Position numbers and translations under genes: made by a program. From NCBI RefSeq assembly GCF_018070565.1, contig NZ_JAGPXL010000009.1, positions 124,001 through 188,000 on the forward strand: a stretch of 64,000 nucleotides of DNA, given 5' to 3'. Below the pieces are notes generated by a model. That model had not been told where the DNA came from. It ran no database searches and was given only the letters and a program-made list of their open reading frames with translations. Numbering within the stretch: position 1 is the first letter of the stretch; every line of letters starts with the position of its first letter. Of the stretch, positions 54,703 to 63,844 are shown in pieces. This DNA is from Streptomyces sp. B93 (GTDB lineage Bacteria; Actinomycetota; Actinomycetes; Streptomycetales; Streptomycetaceae).

Positions 54703-55305
54703 GTGAGGGACGCTGCGGATGTGATCGAGCGAGAGGCCGCCGTTCGGGCTGTCGAGGACCAGCTGGAGCGCGACTGTCAGCGGTGGCGGGCCACGGGTGT
54801 GGACGCGATGCGGATGGCCGTGGTCGACGTCGAGGAGCACGAGCTGGTGTGGATCGTCTCCTGGACCTCCGAGGAGTTCATTCGCACTGGGAACCCTGAG
54901 TTCATGCTGGCCGGTAACGGGCCGTACCTGGTCGACCGCGTCGACGGCGGACTGCACCAGATCGGCGTCGTCTCCGCGGTGACCGGGGAGTGGGAAACCG
55001 ACTATCGAGCCCGGATACGTGGGCTCCCGGTGCGCACCGCCGTAGACGATCTGCACGACGCGCTGCGCGAAGTCGCCGCCGGGCGCGGACGCTTGCACGC
55101 GGTGCGGACGCTGCGCCAGAAGCTCCCCGTGCTCTCGCCCGCGGAGGCCATCGCATACGTGAGCGGCTTGCTGGACGGTGACGTACCCGAGGGTCTCCTG
55201 GCCGTCGCCACCAAGGAACTCGTGGAGCCTCTCAACCCGGTGTTTGCCGTGAAGACGGTCCTGAGCGGTGCAGCGATCCGAGCCAGTCGGAGACCCGAGG
55301 GCTGA
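54703..55305 (+). CDS. YrhB-domain (Imm35-like) protein
   Basis: A 200-residue protein. The first about 95 residues match the YrhB/immunity-35 fold: VVDVEEHELVWIVSWTSEEFIRTGNPEFMLAGNGPYLVDRVDG. The rest is a helical domain without a recognised family. YrhB is a heat-shock chaperone in E. coli; Imm35 proteins are immunity proteins in polymorphic toxin loci. No toxin gene is adjacent, so a chaperone or orphan immunity role is open. The GTG at 54703 has GAGAGGGG upstream. It follows TerD by 80 bases on the same strand. Confidence 0.8.
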   Translation: MRDAADVIEREAAVRAVEDQLERDCQRWRATGVDAMRMAVVDVEEHELVWIVSWTSEEFIRTGNPEFMLAGNGPYLVDRVDGGLHQIGVVSAVTGEWETDYRARIRGLPVRTAVDDLHDALREVAAGRGRLHAVRTLRQKLPVLSPAEAIAYVSGLLDGDVPEGLLAVATKELVEPLNPVFAVKTVLSGAAIRASRRPEG

Positions 55306-55370
55306 CCGGAAAGCCAGTCGGCCGGGGCGGCGGGCGGCGAAAAGGCACGCTGAGCTACCGCGACGCCAGC

Positions 55371-55398
55371 GGGGCGCCAGCCCTAAGGCTGGCGCCCC
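55371..55398. terminator. Terminator between YrhB-type gene and nrdJ
   Basis: GGGGCGCCAGCC (55371-55382) pairs perfectly with GGCTGGCGCCCC (55387-55398), a 12-bp stem with a 4-base loop, followed by TT on the plus strand. It lies between convergent genes and probably serves both. Confidence 0.85.
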
Positions 55399-55460
55399 TT
55401 CTGGTGTCAGTGATCAGCGGTCACGTCGAGTGTCGTGGTCGACGTGCCCCCCGTTCGCTC

Positions 55461-58358
55461 TCAGCTGCAACCGCTCGTCGAGCCGCAGCCCTCGCAGATG
55501 TAGCAGGAACCGGCCCGCTGCATCTTCGTGCCGCAGGAGAAGCACAGGGGGGCGTCGGCCTGGATGCCCAGCTGCATCTCCACCAGTTCGGCGCTGGTGT
55601 GGGCCTGCTGCGGGGCGGGCTTGGCCGCCTCGGTCTCGGCCTTGGGGGTGGCGACGGCCTTCAGGTCGGTCTGCCGGGGGGCCGACTGGGCCAGGCCCTC
55701 GACGTCCATGTCCTCGTCGTCGAGCGGCTCGTAGGAGCCGGTCTCCAGGTGACGCTGGCGCTCCTCGGCGGAGTGGATGCCGAGCGCCGAGCGCGTCTCG
55801 AAGGGCAGGAAGTCGAGCGCCAGGCGGCGGAAGATGTAGTCGACGATCGACTGCGCCATCCGCACGTCCGGGTCGTCCGTCATACCGGCGGGCTCGAAGC
55901 GCATGTTGGTGAACTTCGAGACGTAGGTCTCCAGCGGCACGCCGTACTGGAGGCCGACCGAGACGGCGATGGAGAAGGCGTCCATCATGCCCGCGAGGGT
56001 CGAGCCCTGCTTGGACATCTTCAGGAAGACCTCGCCGAGGCCGTCGTCCGGGTAGGAGTTGGCGGTCATGTAGCCCTCGGCGCCGCCGACCGTGAAGGAC
56101 GTGGTGATGCCGGGGCGGCCCTTGGGGAGGCGCTTGCGGACCGGGCGGTACTCGACGACCTTCTCGACCTTGGTGGGCTCGACGGCGGTCGAGGCCTCGG
56201 TCTTCTCCTCCGCGGGCTCCTTCTTCTTGGCGGAGAGCGGCTGGCCGACCTTGCAGTTGTCCCGGTAGATGGCGAGCGCCTTGACGCCCAGCTTCCACGC
56301 CTCAAAGTAGATCTCCTCGACCTCCTCAACGGTCGCCGTCTCCGGCATGTTGACCGTCTTGGAGATGGCGCCGGAGATCCAGGGCTGGATCGCGGCCATC
56401 ATGCGGACGTGGCCCATCGGGGAGATGGCGCGCTCGCCCATGGCGCAGTCGAACACCTCGTAGTGCTCGGGCTTGAGGCCGGGGGCGTCGATCACATTGC
56501 CGTGGTCGGCGATGTGGGCGACGATCGCCTCGATCTGCTCCTCCTGGTAGCCCAGGCGGCGCAGGGCCTGCGGGACGGTGCCGTTGACGATCTGCATCGA
56601 GCCGCCGCCGACCAGCTTCTTGAACTTGACCAGGGCGAGGTCGGGCTCGACACCGGTGGTGTCGCAGGACATCGCCAGGCCGATGGTGCCGGTGGGCGCG
56701 AGTACGGACGCCTGCGAGTTGCGGAAGCCGTTCTTCTCGCCGAGGCGGATCACGTCCTGCCAGGCCTCCGTGGCGGCGGCCCAGACCGGGGTGTCCAGGT
56801 CGTCCATGCGGACGGCCGTGCCGTTGGCGTCGGAGTGCTGCTTCATGACGCGCTTGTGGGCGTCGGCGTTGCGGGCGTAGCCGTCGTAGGTGCCGACGAC
56901 CGCGGCGAGTTCGGCGGAGCGGCGGTAGGCCGTACCCGTCATCAGGGAGGTGATGGCACCGGCCAGGGCGCGGCCGCCGTCGGAGTCGTAGGCGTGGCCG
57001 GTCGCCATCAGCAGGGCGCCGAGGTTGGCGTAGCCGATGCCGAGCTGGCGGAACGCGCGGGTGTTCTCGCCGATCTTCTGGGTGGGGAAGTCCGCGAAGG
57101 AGATGGAGATGTCCATCGCGGTGATGACCAGCTCGACGACCTTCTGGAAGCGCTCGGTCTCGAAGGACTGGTTGCCCTTACCGTCGTCCTTCAGGAACTT
57201 CATCAGGTTCAGCGAGGCCAGGTTGCAGGACGTGTTGTCCAGGTGCATGTACTCGCTGCACGGGTTCGACGCGGTGATCCGGCCGGACTCGGGGCAGGTG
57301 TGCCAGTTGTTGATGGTGTCGTCGTACTGGATGCCGGGGTCGGCGCAGGCCCAGGCGGCCTCGGCGATCTTGCGGAAGAGCGCCTTGGCGTCGACCTCCT
57401 CGATGACCTCGCCGGTCATCCGGGCGCGCAGCCCGAACTGGCCGCCCTGCTCCACGGCCGTCATGAACTCGTCGTTCACCCGGACCGAGTTGTTGGCGTT
57501 CTGGTACTGGACCGACGTGATGTCGTCGCCGCCCAGGTCCATGTCGAAGCCCGCGTCGCGCAGGACGCGGATCTTCTCCTCTTCCTTGACCTTGGTCTCG
57601 ATGAAGTCCTCGATGTCGGGGTGGTCCACGTCGAGGACGACCATCTTGGCGGCACGCCGGGTGGCGCCACCGGACTTGATGGTTCCGGCGGAGGCGTCGG
57701 CGCCCCGCATGAAGGAGACCGGGCCGGAGGCGTTGCCGCCGGAGGACAGCAGTTCCTTGGAGGAACGGATCCGGGAGAGGTTCAGGCCGGCGCCGGAGCC
57801 GCCCTTGAAGATCATGCCCTCTTCCTTGTACCAGTCGAGGATCGACTCCATGGAGTCGTCGACGGACAGGATGAAGCAGGCGGACACCTGCTGGGGCTGG
57901 GTGGTGCCGACGTTGAACCAGACGGGGCTGTTGAAGCTGAAGATCTGGTGCAGGAGGGCGTAGGCCAGTTCGTGCTCGAAGATCTCCGCGTCGGCGGGCG
58001 AGGCGAAGTACTTGTGGTCCTCACCGGCCTTCCGGTACGTCTTCACGATGCGGTCGATCAGCTGCTTCAGGCCGGTCTCGCGCTGCGGGGTGCCGAGGGC
58101 ACCGCGGAAGTACTTGCTGGTGACGATGTTGACCGCGTTCACCGACCAGAAGTCGGGGAACTCGACGCCACGCTGCTCGAAGTTGACCGAGCCGTCGCGC
58201 CAGTTGGTCATGACGACGTCACGGCGCTCCCACGACACCTCGTCGTACGGGTGCACGCCGGGAGTGGTGTGGATGCGCTCGATACGCAGTCCCTTGGTGG
58301 CCTTCGCTCCCTTTGCCCGGGAACCTCGCGCTGCCGGACCGCTCGCCGTCTCTGTCAT
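55461..58358 (-). CDS. nrdJ: Adenosylcobalamin-dependent ribonucleotide reductase (class II)
   Basis: A 965-residue class II ribonucleotide reductase, using adenosylcobalamin to make deoxyribonucleotides. The barrel motifs include GSGAGLNLSRIRSS, NPCSEYMHLDNTSCNLASLN with active cysteines, and PTGTIGLAMSCDTTG. The C-terminus carries a zinc-binding cysteine cluster (CFSCGTKM, then YICEGCG) and redox Cys. The ATG at 58358 has GGGAGG close upstream. It lies 171 bases after nrdR on the same strand, matching the known nrdRJ operon. I find no cobalamin riboswitch before it. Confidence 0.96.
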   Translation of the reverse strand: MTETASGPAARGSRAKGAKATKGLRIERIHTTPGVHPYDEVSWERRDVVMTNWRDGSVNFEQRGVEFPDFWSVNAVNIVTSKYFRGALGTPQRETGLKQLIDRIVKTYRKAGEDHKYFASPADAEIFEHELAYALLHQIFSFNSPVWFNVGTTQPQQVSACFILSVDDSMESILDWYKEEGMIFKGGSGAGLNLSRIRSSKELLSSGGNASGPVSFMRGADASAGTIKSGGATRRAAKMVVLDVDHPDIEDFIETKVKEEEKIRVLRDAGFDMDLGGDDITSVQYQNANNSVRVNDEFMTAVEQGGQFGLRARMTGEVIEEVDAKALFRKIAEAAWACADPGIQYDDTINNWHTCPESGRITASNPCSEYMHLDNTSCNLASLNLMKFLKDDGKGNQSFETERFQKVVELVITAMDISISFADFPTQKIGENTRAFRQLGIGYANLGALLMATGHAYDSDGGRALAGAITSLMTGTAYRRSAELAAVVGTYDGYARNADAHKRVMKQHSDANGTAVRMDDLDTPVWAAATEAWQDVIRLGEKNGFRNSQASVLAPTGTIGLAMSCDTTGVEPDLALVKFKKLVGGGSMQIVNGTVPQALRRLGYQEEQIEAIVAHIADHGNVIDAPGLKPEHYEVFDCAMGERAISPMGHVRMMAAIQPWISGAISKTVNMPETATVEEVEEIYFEAWKLGVKALAIYRDNCKVGQPLSAKKKEPAEEKTEASTAVEPTKVEKVVEYRPVRKRLPKGRPGITTSFTVGGAEGYMTANSYPDDGLGEVFLKMSKQGSTLAGMMDAFSIAVSVGLQYGVPLETYVSKFTNMRFEPAGMTDDPDVRMAQSIVDYIFRRLALDFLPFETRSALGIHSAEERQRHLETGSYEPLDDEDMDVEGLAQSAPRQTDLKAVATPKAETEAAKPAPQQAHTSAELVEMQLGIQADAPLCFSCGTKMQRAGSCYICEGCGSTSGCS

Positions 58359-58529
58359 GCCGCCTCCCTGTACGGGCGAAAACGCCCTGAAGTGCCCCGA
58401 TGTTCCCGTGGCACGGTGTTCTGTCTGGTGTTGCGGGCACCCTCTGGCCGCTGCCCGCAACAGGTCTTCGATCGCCGCCGACGGATCAGGGGGCCGAGCC
58501 CGCACTCCTCGTCGGCCCCGGCCCGCCGG

Positions 58530-59084
58530 TCAGTCGGCGGCGCCCGCGGGCTCGGGGACCTGCCCGGTCCCCCCCGGCCCGCTTCCGTCTTGCCGGCCCC
58601 CGTCGGCCACGTCTTCGTCGTCCGTGGCAGGGTGTCCCGTCTTCTGCTCCCTCAGCTCCACGATCGCCGCCTCGAAGTCCTCGAGCGAGTCGAACGCCCG
58701 GTAGACGGAGGCGAATCGCAGATAGGCGACGAGGTCCAGTTCCTGCAAGGGGCCGAGTATGGCCAGCCCCACCTCGTGGGCGGCCACCTCGGCGCTACCG
58801 CTGGCCCGCACCGCCTCCTCGACCCGCTGGCCGAGCTGGGCGAGCGCGTCCTCGGTGACAGGCCGTCCCTGGCATGCCTTGCGCACACCGTTGATGACCT
58901 TGGTACGGCTGAAGGGCTCGGTGACTCCGGACCGCTTCACCACCATGAGCGAACACGTCTCCACGGTCGTGAAACGACGGGAGCAGTCCGGGCACTGGCG
59001 GCGCCTGCGGATCGACGTGCCGTCGTCGGTCGTACGACTGTCGACGACGCGGCTGTCGGGGTGCCTGCAGAAGGGGCAGTGCAT
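58530..59084 (-). CDS. nrdR: Transcriptional repressor NrdR
   Basis: A 184-residue NrdR. The zinc ribbon has [16 protein letters not shown] and [10 protein letters not shown] (C-x2-C twice), followed by an ATP-cone (about 48-140) that senses ATP/dATP. It represses ribonucleotide reductase genes. The last 35 residues ([14 protein letters not shown]... to the end) are an acidic/Gly-rich tail not needed by the family, making it longer than the usual 150 residues. I chose the ATG at 59084 (MHCPFC); the frame's TTG nine bases upstream is less likely. It is first in the operon with nrdJ and has tandem boxes upstream. Confidence 0.95.
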   Translation of the reverse strand: MHCPFCRHPDSRVVDSRTTDDGTSIRRRRQCPDCSRRFTTVETCSLMVVKRSGVTEPFSRTKVINGVRKACQGRPVTEDALAQLGQRVEEAVRASGSAEVAAHEVGLAILGPLQELDLVAYLRFASVYRAFDSLEDFEAAIVELREQKTGHPATDDEDVADGGRQDGSGPGGTGQVPEPAGAAD

Positions 59085-59192
59085 GTACTCCAACCCTCCT
59101 CACAGCAGACTCAATAGCCTCGCTGGACCCCAGGGGCCCCACGAAGCAGCCACCAGCATAGGCGATCGTCGCGGGCTCCAAGACCCGGGGGA

Positions 59193-59206
59193 CCACAACT
59201 TCTGGG
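59193..59206 (-). promoter_or_regulatory. NrdR box, proximal
   Basis: CCCAGAAGTTGTGG on the minus strand, an imperfect match to the NrdR palindrome (ACACWATATWTWGTGT-like). It lies about 31 bases, three helical turns, from the distal box. Confidence 0.6.
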
Positions 59207-59223
59207 CTGCTGTTGCCATCCAA

Positions 59224-59236
59224 CCACTAGATGTGG
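59224..59236 (-). promoter_or_regulatory. NrdR box, distal
   Basis: CCACATCTAGTGG on the minus strand, a near-palindrome matching the CAC-N5-GTG core of NrdR boxes. With the proximal box it forms the tandem arrangement needed for NrdR binding. Confidence 0.7.
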
Positions 59237-59605
59237 GGATTGGCCCGTACATCCGGACCTATCGCGCGTGTCGCCCACGCATGGGAGTCGGGTGGCCACC
59301 CTGTGCCAGCAGGCCATCGCCCGGGCTCGACCGCGACCCCTCCGCTCCCGGCCGTATCGCGGCGCGGTTTACGGGGATACCGTGAGCGCCATCGGGAAGA
59401 GGCGTGGGACTCTCGCGCAGATCTTCCGTGCGGACGAGGGCCGGTGCCCGGTTGACGGGACACCGGATGGCAGACTGGGGCGCGCCCCGGCAGGGGCGCC
59501 GCCTCGGCGGGGAAGCGTACAGCAATGAGCGCTTTTGTCTGCACGGCGGCGCGTCACCCATACACCTGGACACGTGATTAAGTACGGCGATTCGCGTTTT
59601 TTCAC

Positions 59606-59621
59606 TCGAACGTGTGTTTGG
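59606..59621 (+). promoter_or_regulatory. LexA (SOS) box
   Basis: TCGAAC-GTGT-GTTTGG matches the actinobacterial box TCGAAC-N4-GTTCGA at 10 of 12 specified positions. It overlaps the -35 (TTGGCG, 59618-59623) of a promoter with -10 TACCGT at 59642-59647, so LexA should repress its own gene. Confidence 0.85.
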
Positions 59622-59680
59622 CGCAACCTTTCGAAAGCAACTACCGTTGTGCAGCAGGGAGACCATCGAGAGGGGCCGAC

Positions 59681-60460
59681 GTGACCACCACCGCAGACAG
59701 CGCCACCATCACCGCCCAGGACCGCTCCCAGGGCCGACTCGAGCCGGTGCATGCCATGAACGAAGCCGTGAATCCCGAGGGGCACAAGCGCTCCTTGCCT
59801 GGCCGACCTCCAGGCATCCGGGCGGACAGCTCCGGGCTCACCGACCGGCAGCGCCGGGTGATCGAGGTCATCAGGGACTCCGTGCAGCGGCGCGGTTACC
59901 CGCCGTCCATGCGGGAGATCGGTCAGGCGGTCGGCCTGTCCAGCACGTCCTCGGTCGCACACCAGCTCATGGCGCTGGAGCGCAAGGGCTTCCTGCGCCG
60001 CGACCCGCACCGCCCGCGTGCCTACGAGGTGCGCGGCTCCGACCAGGCCGCCACCGTGCAGCCCACGGACACCGCGGGCAAGCCCGCCGCGTCGTACGTG
60101 CCGCTGGTCGGCCGGATCGCCGCCGGTGGCCCGATCCTCGCCGAGGAGTCGGTGGAGGACGTCTTCCCCCTCCCCCGGCAGCTGGTCGGCGACGGTGAGC
60201 TGTTCGTCCTCAAGGTCGTCGGCGATTCCATGATCGAGGCCGCCATCTGCGACGGCGACTGGGTCACGGTCCGTCGCCAGCCGGTCGCCGAGAACGGCGA
60301 CATCGTGGCCGCCATGCTCGACGGCGAGGCCACCGTCAAGCGCTTCAAGCGCGAGGACGGCCACGTGTGGCTCCTCCCGCACAACTCGGCGTACGAGCCC
60401 ATCCCGGGCGACGACGCCACCATCCTCGGCAAGGTGGTGGCCGTTCTGCGCCGCGTCTGA
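59681..60460 (+). CDS. lexA: SOS repressor LexA
   Basis: A 259-residue LexA. An unusual 50-residue leader precedes the winged helix (about 52-118; [37 protein letters not shown]). The self-cleavage site is Ala148-Gly149 (GRIAAGG), and the catalytic dyad is Ser183 (GDSMIEAA) and Lys220 (TVKRFK). The GTG at 59681 has GAGGGG about seven bases upstream; ATG at residue 26 is the alternative. RecA-stimulated cleavage induces the SOS genes. It is convergent with a DinG-like helicase. Confidence 0.96.
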   Translation: MTTTADSATITAQDRSQGRLEPVHAMNEAVNPEGHKRSLPGRPPGIRADSSGLTDRQRRVIEVIRDSVQRRGYPPSMREIGQAVGLSSTSSVAHQLMALERKGFLRRDPHRPRAYEVRGSDQAATVQPTDTAGKPAASYVPLVGRIAAGGPILAEESVEDVFPLPRQLVGDGELFVLKVVGDSMIEAAICDGDWVTVRRQPVAENGDIVAAMLDGEATVKRFKREDGHVWLLPHNSAYEPIPGDDATILGKVVAVLRRV

Positions 60461-60503
60461 CGCCGCGGTCGGCGGGCCGTCGACCCGCCCCCTCCTGACC
60501 AGG

Positions 60504-60531
60504 CCCCGGAACCCCTGCGCCGGTTCCGGGG
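60504..60531. terminator. Bidirectional terminator between lexA and dinG-like gene
   Basis: CCCCGGAACC (60504-60513) and GGTTCCGGGG (60522-60531), a perfect 10-bp stem with an 8-base loop, between convergent stop codons. Confidence 0.85.
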
Positions 60532-60575
60532 TCCTGCTGTGTGCCCGGACGATCGGTCCGGCCCGGCAGCCCGTA

Positions 60576-62561
60576 TCAGGCCTCCGTCTCCGCCTCCGCC
60601 TTCTGTGCCGCCGCGTCGATGGCCGCCAGCGACCTGCGGACCTGGTTCGGGTCCGTCGTGTACCAGAAGTCGGGCATGGACGCCTTGAGGTAGCTGCCGT
60701 ACCGGGCAGTGGCCAGCCTCTGGTCGAGCACGGCGACCACGCCGCGGTCCCCCGAGGCGCGCACCAGCCGACCGGCGCCCTGGGCCATCAGCAGGGCGGC
60801 GTGGGTGGCGGCCACCGCCATGAAGCCGTTGCCGCCGCCCTCCTCCACGGCCTTCTGCCGCGCGCTCATCAGCGGGTCGTCGGGACGCGGGAACGGGATC
60901 TTGTCCATCACGACCAACTGGCAGCTGGGCCCCGGGACGTCGACGCCCTGCCAGAGGGAGAGCGTGCCGAACAGGCACGTCCTCGGGTCGGCGGCGAAGT
61001 TCTTGATCAGCTCGCCCAGGGTCTCCTCGCCCTGGAGGAGGATCGGGAACTCGGGGACCCGGGAGCGCAGCTCCTCCGCGGCGAGCTGGGCCGCCCGCAT
61101 CGAGGAGAACAGCCCCAGGGTGCGTCCCCCGGCCGCCTGGATCAGCTCCGTCAGCTCCTCCAGCATGTCCGCCCGGTCGCCGTCCCGCGCGGGCCGCGAC
61201 AGGTGCTTGGCGACGTACAGGATGCCCTGCTTGCGGTAGTCGAAGGGGGAGCCGACGTCCACGCCCTTCCACTGCGGTACGTCGTCGCCTTCCGTGCCCT
61301 CGGGGGCGAGCCCGAGCGAGGCGCCGACGCCGTTGAAGTCGCCGCCCAGCTTCAGGGTGGCGGACGTCAGGACCACGGAGCGGTCGGCGAAGAGCTTCTC
61401 GCGCAGCAGGCCCGCGACGGACATCGGTGCGACGCGCAGGGAGGCGCCGAAGCGGTCGTGGCGCTCGTACCAGACGACGTCCCACTCGGAGCCGTTGACG
61501 ATCCGCTCCGAGACGTCGTGGACGGTCTCGACGGAGGCCAGCGCCTGCTTGCGGACCGCGTCCTCGTCCTGCACGGACTTGTCGCGGGTCGCGCCGATGG
61601 CCGAGATCACCGTGCGGCAGGCGTCGCGCAATGCCATCAGGGCGTAGGCGAGGTCCTCCGGGATCTCCTCCAGACGGCCGGGCAGGGCCAGCTCCATCAA
61701 CCGCTCGAAGCCCTCGGCGGCGGTCTGGAGCTGGTCGGCGGCCTTCTCGTTCACGAGCTTGGCGGCGCGGCGCACCGCGCGGTTGACCTGCCCGGGGGTC
61801 AGCTCACCGGTGGCGACGCCGGTCACGCGCGAGACCAGCTCATGGGCCTCGTCGACGATCAGGACCTCGTGCTGGGGCAGTACGGGGGCGCCCTCGATGG
61901 CGTCGATCGCGAGCAGGGCGTGGTTGGTGACGACGACCTCGGCGAGCTTGGCGCGCTCCCGGGCCATCTCGGCGAAGCACTCGGCACCGTAGGCACACTT
62001 CGAGGCGCCCAGGCACTCCCGCGAGGAGACCGACACCTGCGCCCAGGCACGGTCGGAGACGCCGGGCGTGAGGTCGTCCCGGTCGCCGTTCTCCGTCTCG
62101 TCGGACCAGTCACGCAGGCGCAGCAGGTCCTGGCCCAGCTTGCTGGTGGGCGCGGCCGCCTCGAACTGGTCGAACAGGCCCTCCTCCTCGTCCTGCGGGA
62201 CGCCCTCGTGCAGCCGGTGCAGACAGAGGTAGTTCGACCTGCCCTTGAGCATGGCGAACTCCGGGCGGCGGCGCAGCAGCGGGTGCAGCGCGTCGACGGT
62301 GCGCGGCAGGTCGCGTTCGACGAGCTGGCGCTGGAGCGCCAGGGTCGCGGTCGCGACGACGACCCGCTCCCCCTGGGCGAGCGCGGGCACCAGGTAGCCC
62401 AGCGACTTACCGGTGCCGGTGCCGGCCTGGACCAGCAGGTGCGAGCCGCCGTCGATCGCGTCCGCGACGGCTTCGGCCATGGTCACCTGGCCGGGGCGCT
62501 CCGTGCCGCCGACGGCGGTGACGGCGGCGTGCAGGAGTTCAGGGAGTGAGGGCTTCGTCAT
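60576..62561 (-). CDS. DinG/XPD-type ATP-dependent DNA helicase
   Basis: A 661-residue superfamily 2 helicase with an iron-sulfur cluster. Walker A is AGTGTGKS (46-53) and the DEAH box is VDEAHEL. Cysteines at about 111 (NYLCLHR), and in ECLGASKCAYGAECF (about 184-196), are spaced as the four cluster ligands of XPD/DinG proteins. Motif VI is QGAGRLVRASGDRG. It unwinds 5'-tailed, R-loop or damaged DNA. The ATG at 62561 has AGGGTGG upstream. It converges on lexA; I did not find a LexA box before it. Confidence 0.93.
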   Translation of the reverse strand: MTKPSLPELLHAAVTAVGGTERPGQVTMAEAVADAIDGGSHLLVQAGTGTGKSLGYLVPALAQGERVVVATATLALQRQLVERDLPRTVDALHPLLRRRPEFAMLKGRSNYLCLHRLHEGVPQDEEEGLFDQFEAAAPTSKLGQDLLRLRDWSDETENGDRDDLTPGVSDRAWAQVSVSSRECLGASKCAYGAECFAEMARERAKLAEVVVTNHALLAIDAIEGAPVLPQHEVLIVDEAHELVSRVTGVATGELTPGQVNRAVRRAAKLVNEKAADQLQTAAEGFERLMELALPGRLEEIPEDLAYALMALRDACRTVISAIGATRDKSVQDEDAVRKQALASVETVHDVSERIVNGSEWDVVWYERHDRFGASLRVAPMSVAGLLREKLFADRSVVLTSATLKLGGDFNGVGASLGLAPEGTEGDDVPQWKGVDVGSPFDYRKQGILYVAKHLSRPARDGDRADMLEELTELIQAAGGRTLGLFSSMRAAQLAAEELRSRVPEFPILLQGEETLGELIKNFAADPRTCLFGTLSLWQGVDVPGPSCQLVVMDKIPFPRPDDPLMSARQKAVEEGGGNGFMAVAATHAALLMAQGAGRLVRASGDRGVVAVLDQRLATARYGSYLKASMPDFWYTTDPNQVRRSLAAIDAAAQKAEAETEA

Positions 62562-62698
62562 AGCGCGACCACCCTACGGCCAGGCACTGACAAACGAGTG
62601 ATCGTGGCGGGAGGGAGGGGTGGGATCAGGACCTTCTGTTTGACGCGGTGATCGGGTGGGGCCGGGTGACGACCGGTCTCGGACCGCTCGTGATCGGC

Positions 62699-63703
62699 TC
62701 ACAACCACCCTTGTCTGGCTGCCTGCCACGCCAGCTGCATCCGCGTCGTCGCTCCGGCCAGTTCCATCATGCGCTGGATGCGGCGCTGGACGGTCCGGCG
62801 GCTGAGTCCCATCTGGGTCGCGATCGCCTTGTCGGCGACGCCCGCCGTCAGCAGGGAGAGGAGCCGACGGTCGGTGGCGGTGAGGGGGTCGGCCGCGCCG
62901 GAGCCGTCCGTTCCGGAGACGGTTCCGCTGTCGTCGACGACGAGGGGGACGGCGTCCTCCCAGTAGCGTTCGAAGAGGGCGATCAGGGCGGCGAGCAGGT
63001 TGCTGTCGCGGACCAGCGCGGCGGTGGGCACCTCCGGGTTGCCGTGCGGCCCGCCGGGCACGAGCGGGCAGATGGCTATGGCCCGGTCGGCGACGGCGAG
63101 GCGCAGTGGCAGGTGGGGGACGGCCCGCGCCATCTCCCCGGCCCGTACGCCCTCGGCAACGTTGTCGATGGCGCCGTCGTCGTCGAAGAACGCCTTCTCG
63201 TAGAGCACCCGGTAGCGCACCCCGCGGGCCAGCGCCTCGTACTCGGCCCTGTTGCTGCCGGACGGCATCGCCACGTACTGGGCCTTGCAGAACCACAGCA
63301 TCTCCTCGCGGGCCCCGGCCTGGATCTGCCGGAGGTGCTGGCGGAGGGCCTCGGCGCCGGTGATGACCTCGATGAGCTGGCCGATGTCCTGGCGGCGCAT
63401 GGTCTCGCGGTAGGTCTCCAGCAGTGCGGAGGCCTCCGCGCGGGCGAGGTCGAGGGCGTCGGAGCCGCGTTGCAGGCGGGGCATGAGCGCCACGTCGGGG
63501 GGTGTGGGGCGGTAGTGCGGGGGCAGTCCGTCGCTCTGGCTGACCATGCCCTTGGCCATGAGGCTGCCGAGGATGGCGTCGGTGTCGGTCCGGGGGAGGC
63601 CGCTGCGGTCGGCGAGTTCCTGGGCCGAGGAGCCTCCCGCGGTCACCAGCAGGCGGTACACGGTCTCCTCGGTCTCGGTGATCCCGGCAGCCTGGAGCGT
63701 CAA
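62699..63703 (-). CDS. Dual-HTH regulator: TrmB-like N-terminus, LuxR-type C-terminus
   Basis: A 334-residue regulator. Residues about 5-75 form a TrmB-like winged helix (ETEETVYRLLVTAGGSSAQELADRSGL). A middle domain (about 100-240) resembles the phospholipase-D-like TrmB effector region. Residues about 265-330 are a LuxR-type helix-turn-helix (LTATDRRLLSLLTAGVADKAIATQMGLSRRTVQRRI). The TTG start at 63703 is supported by GGGAGG five bases upstream. The ligand is unknown. This architecture recurs in Streptomyces near secreted proteases; a partial protease gene lies just upstream on the same strand. Confidence 0.88.
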   Translation of the reverse strand: MTLQAAGITETEETVYRLLVTAGGSSAQELADRSGLPRTDTDAILGSLMAKGMVSQSDGLPPHYRPTPPDVALMPRLQRGSDALDLARAEASALLETYRETMRRQDIGQLIEVITGAEALRQHLRQIQAGAREEMLWFCKAQYVAMPSGSNRAEYEALARGVRYRVLYEKAFFDDDGAIDNVAEGVRAGEMARAVPHLPLRLAVADRAIAICPLVPGGPHGNPEVPTAALVRDSNLLAALIALFERYWEDAVPLVVDDSGTVSGTDGSGAADPLTATDRRLLSLLTAGVADKAIATQMGLSRRTVQRRIQRMMELAGATTRMQLAWQAARQGWL

Positions 63704-63786
63704 GGCGCCCTCCCGCAGTTCGACGCTGTTCGATCACGCCAATCGTTGAACACCGTACAACAATGGGCTGTCGTGGCTCACGGCGT

Positions 63787-63821
63787 GGGCGTGCGGCCAC
63801 CGGGTCGGTGACCGCACGCCC
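63787..63821 (-). terminator. Terminator of the secreted protease gene
   Basis: GGGCGTGCGG (63787-63796) and CCGCACGCCC (63812-63821), extended inward to about 15 pairs with one wobble and a 5-base loop. It lies 23 bases after the protease stop on the minus strand. Confidence 0.88.
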
Positions 63822-63844
63822 GCCCGGGGAGGGGTTCCCGGGCC

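Larger units (their letters stand above)
59085..59680. other. Divergent control region nrdRJ / lexA
   Basis: 596 bases carrying two NrdR boxes, a TATGCT -10-like element for nrdR (minus strand, 59155-59160), a GCGCCCC/GGGGCGC hairpin (59482-59499), and the LexA box with lexA promoter. Frames inside are Arg/Pro-rich and unlikely to be genes. Confidence 0.55.

Noticed and set aside
58360..58529. Cobalamin riboswitch before nrdJ
   Set aside because: The 170-base gap between nrdR and nrdJ lacks a B12-box-like motif and is too short for the full fold; nrdJ is read from the nrdR promoter.
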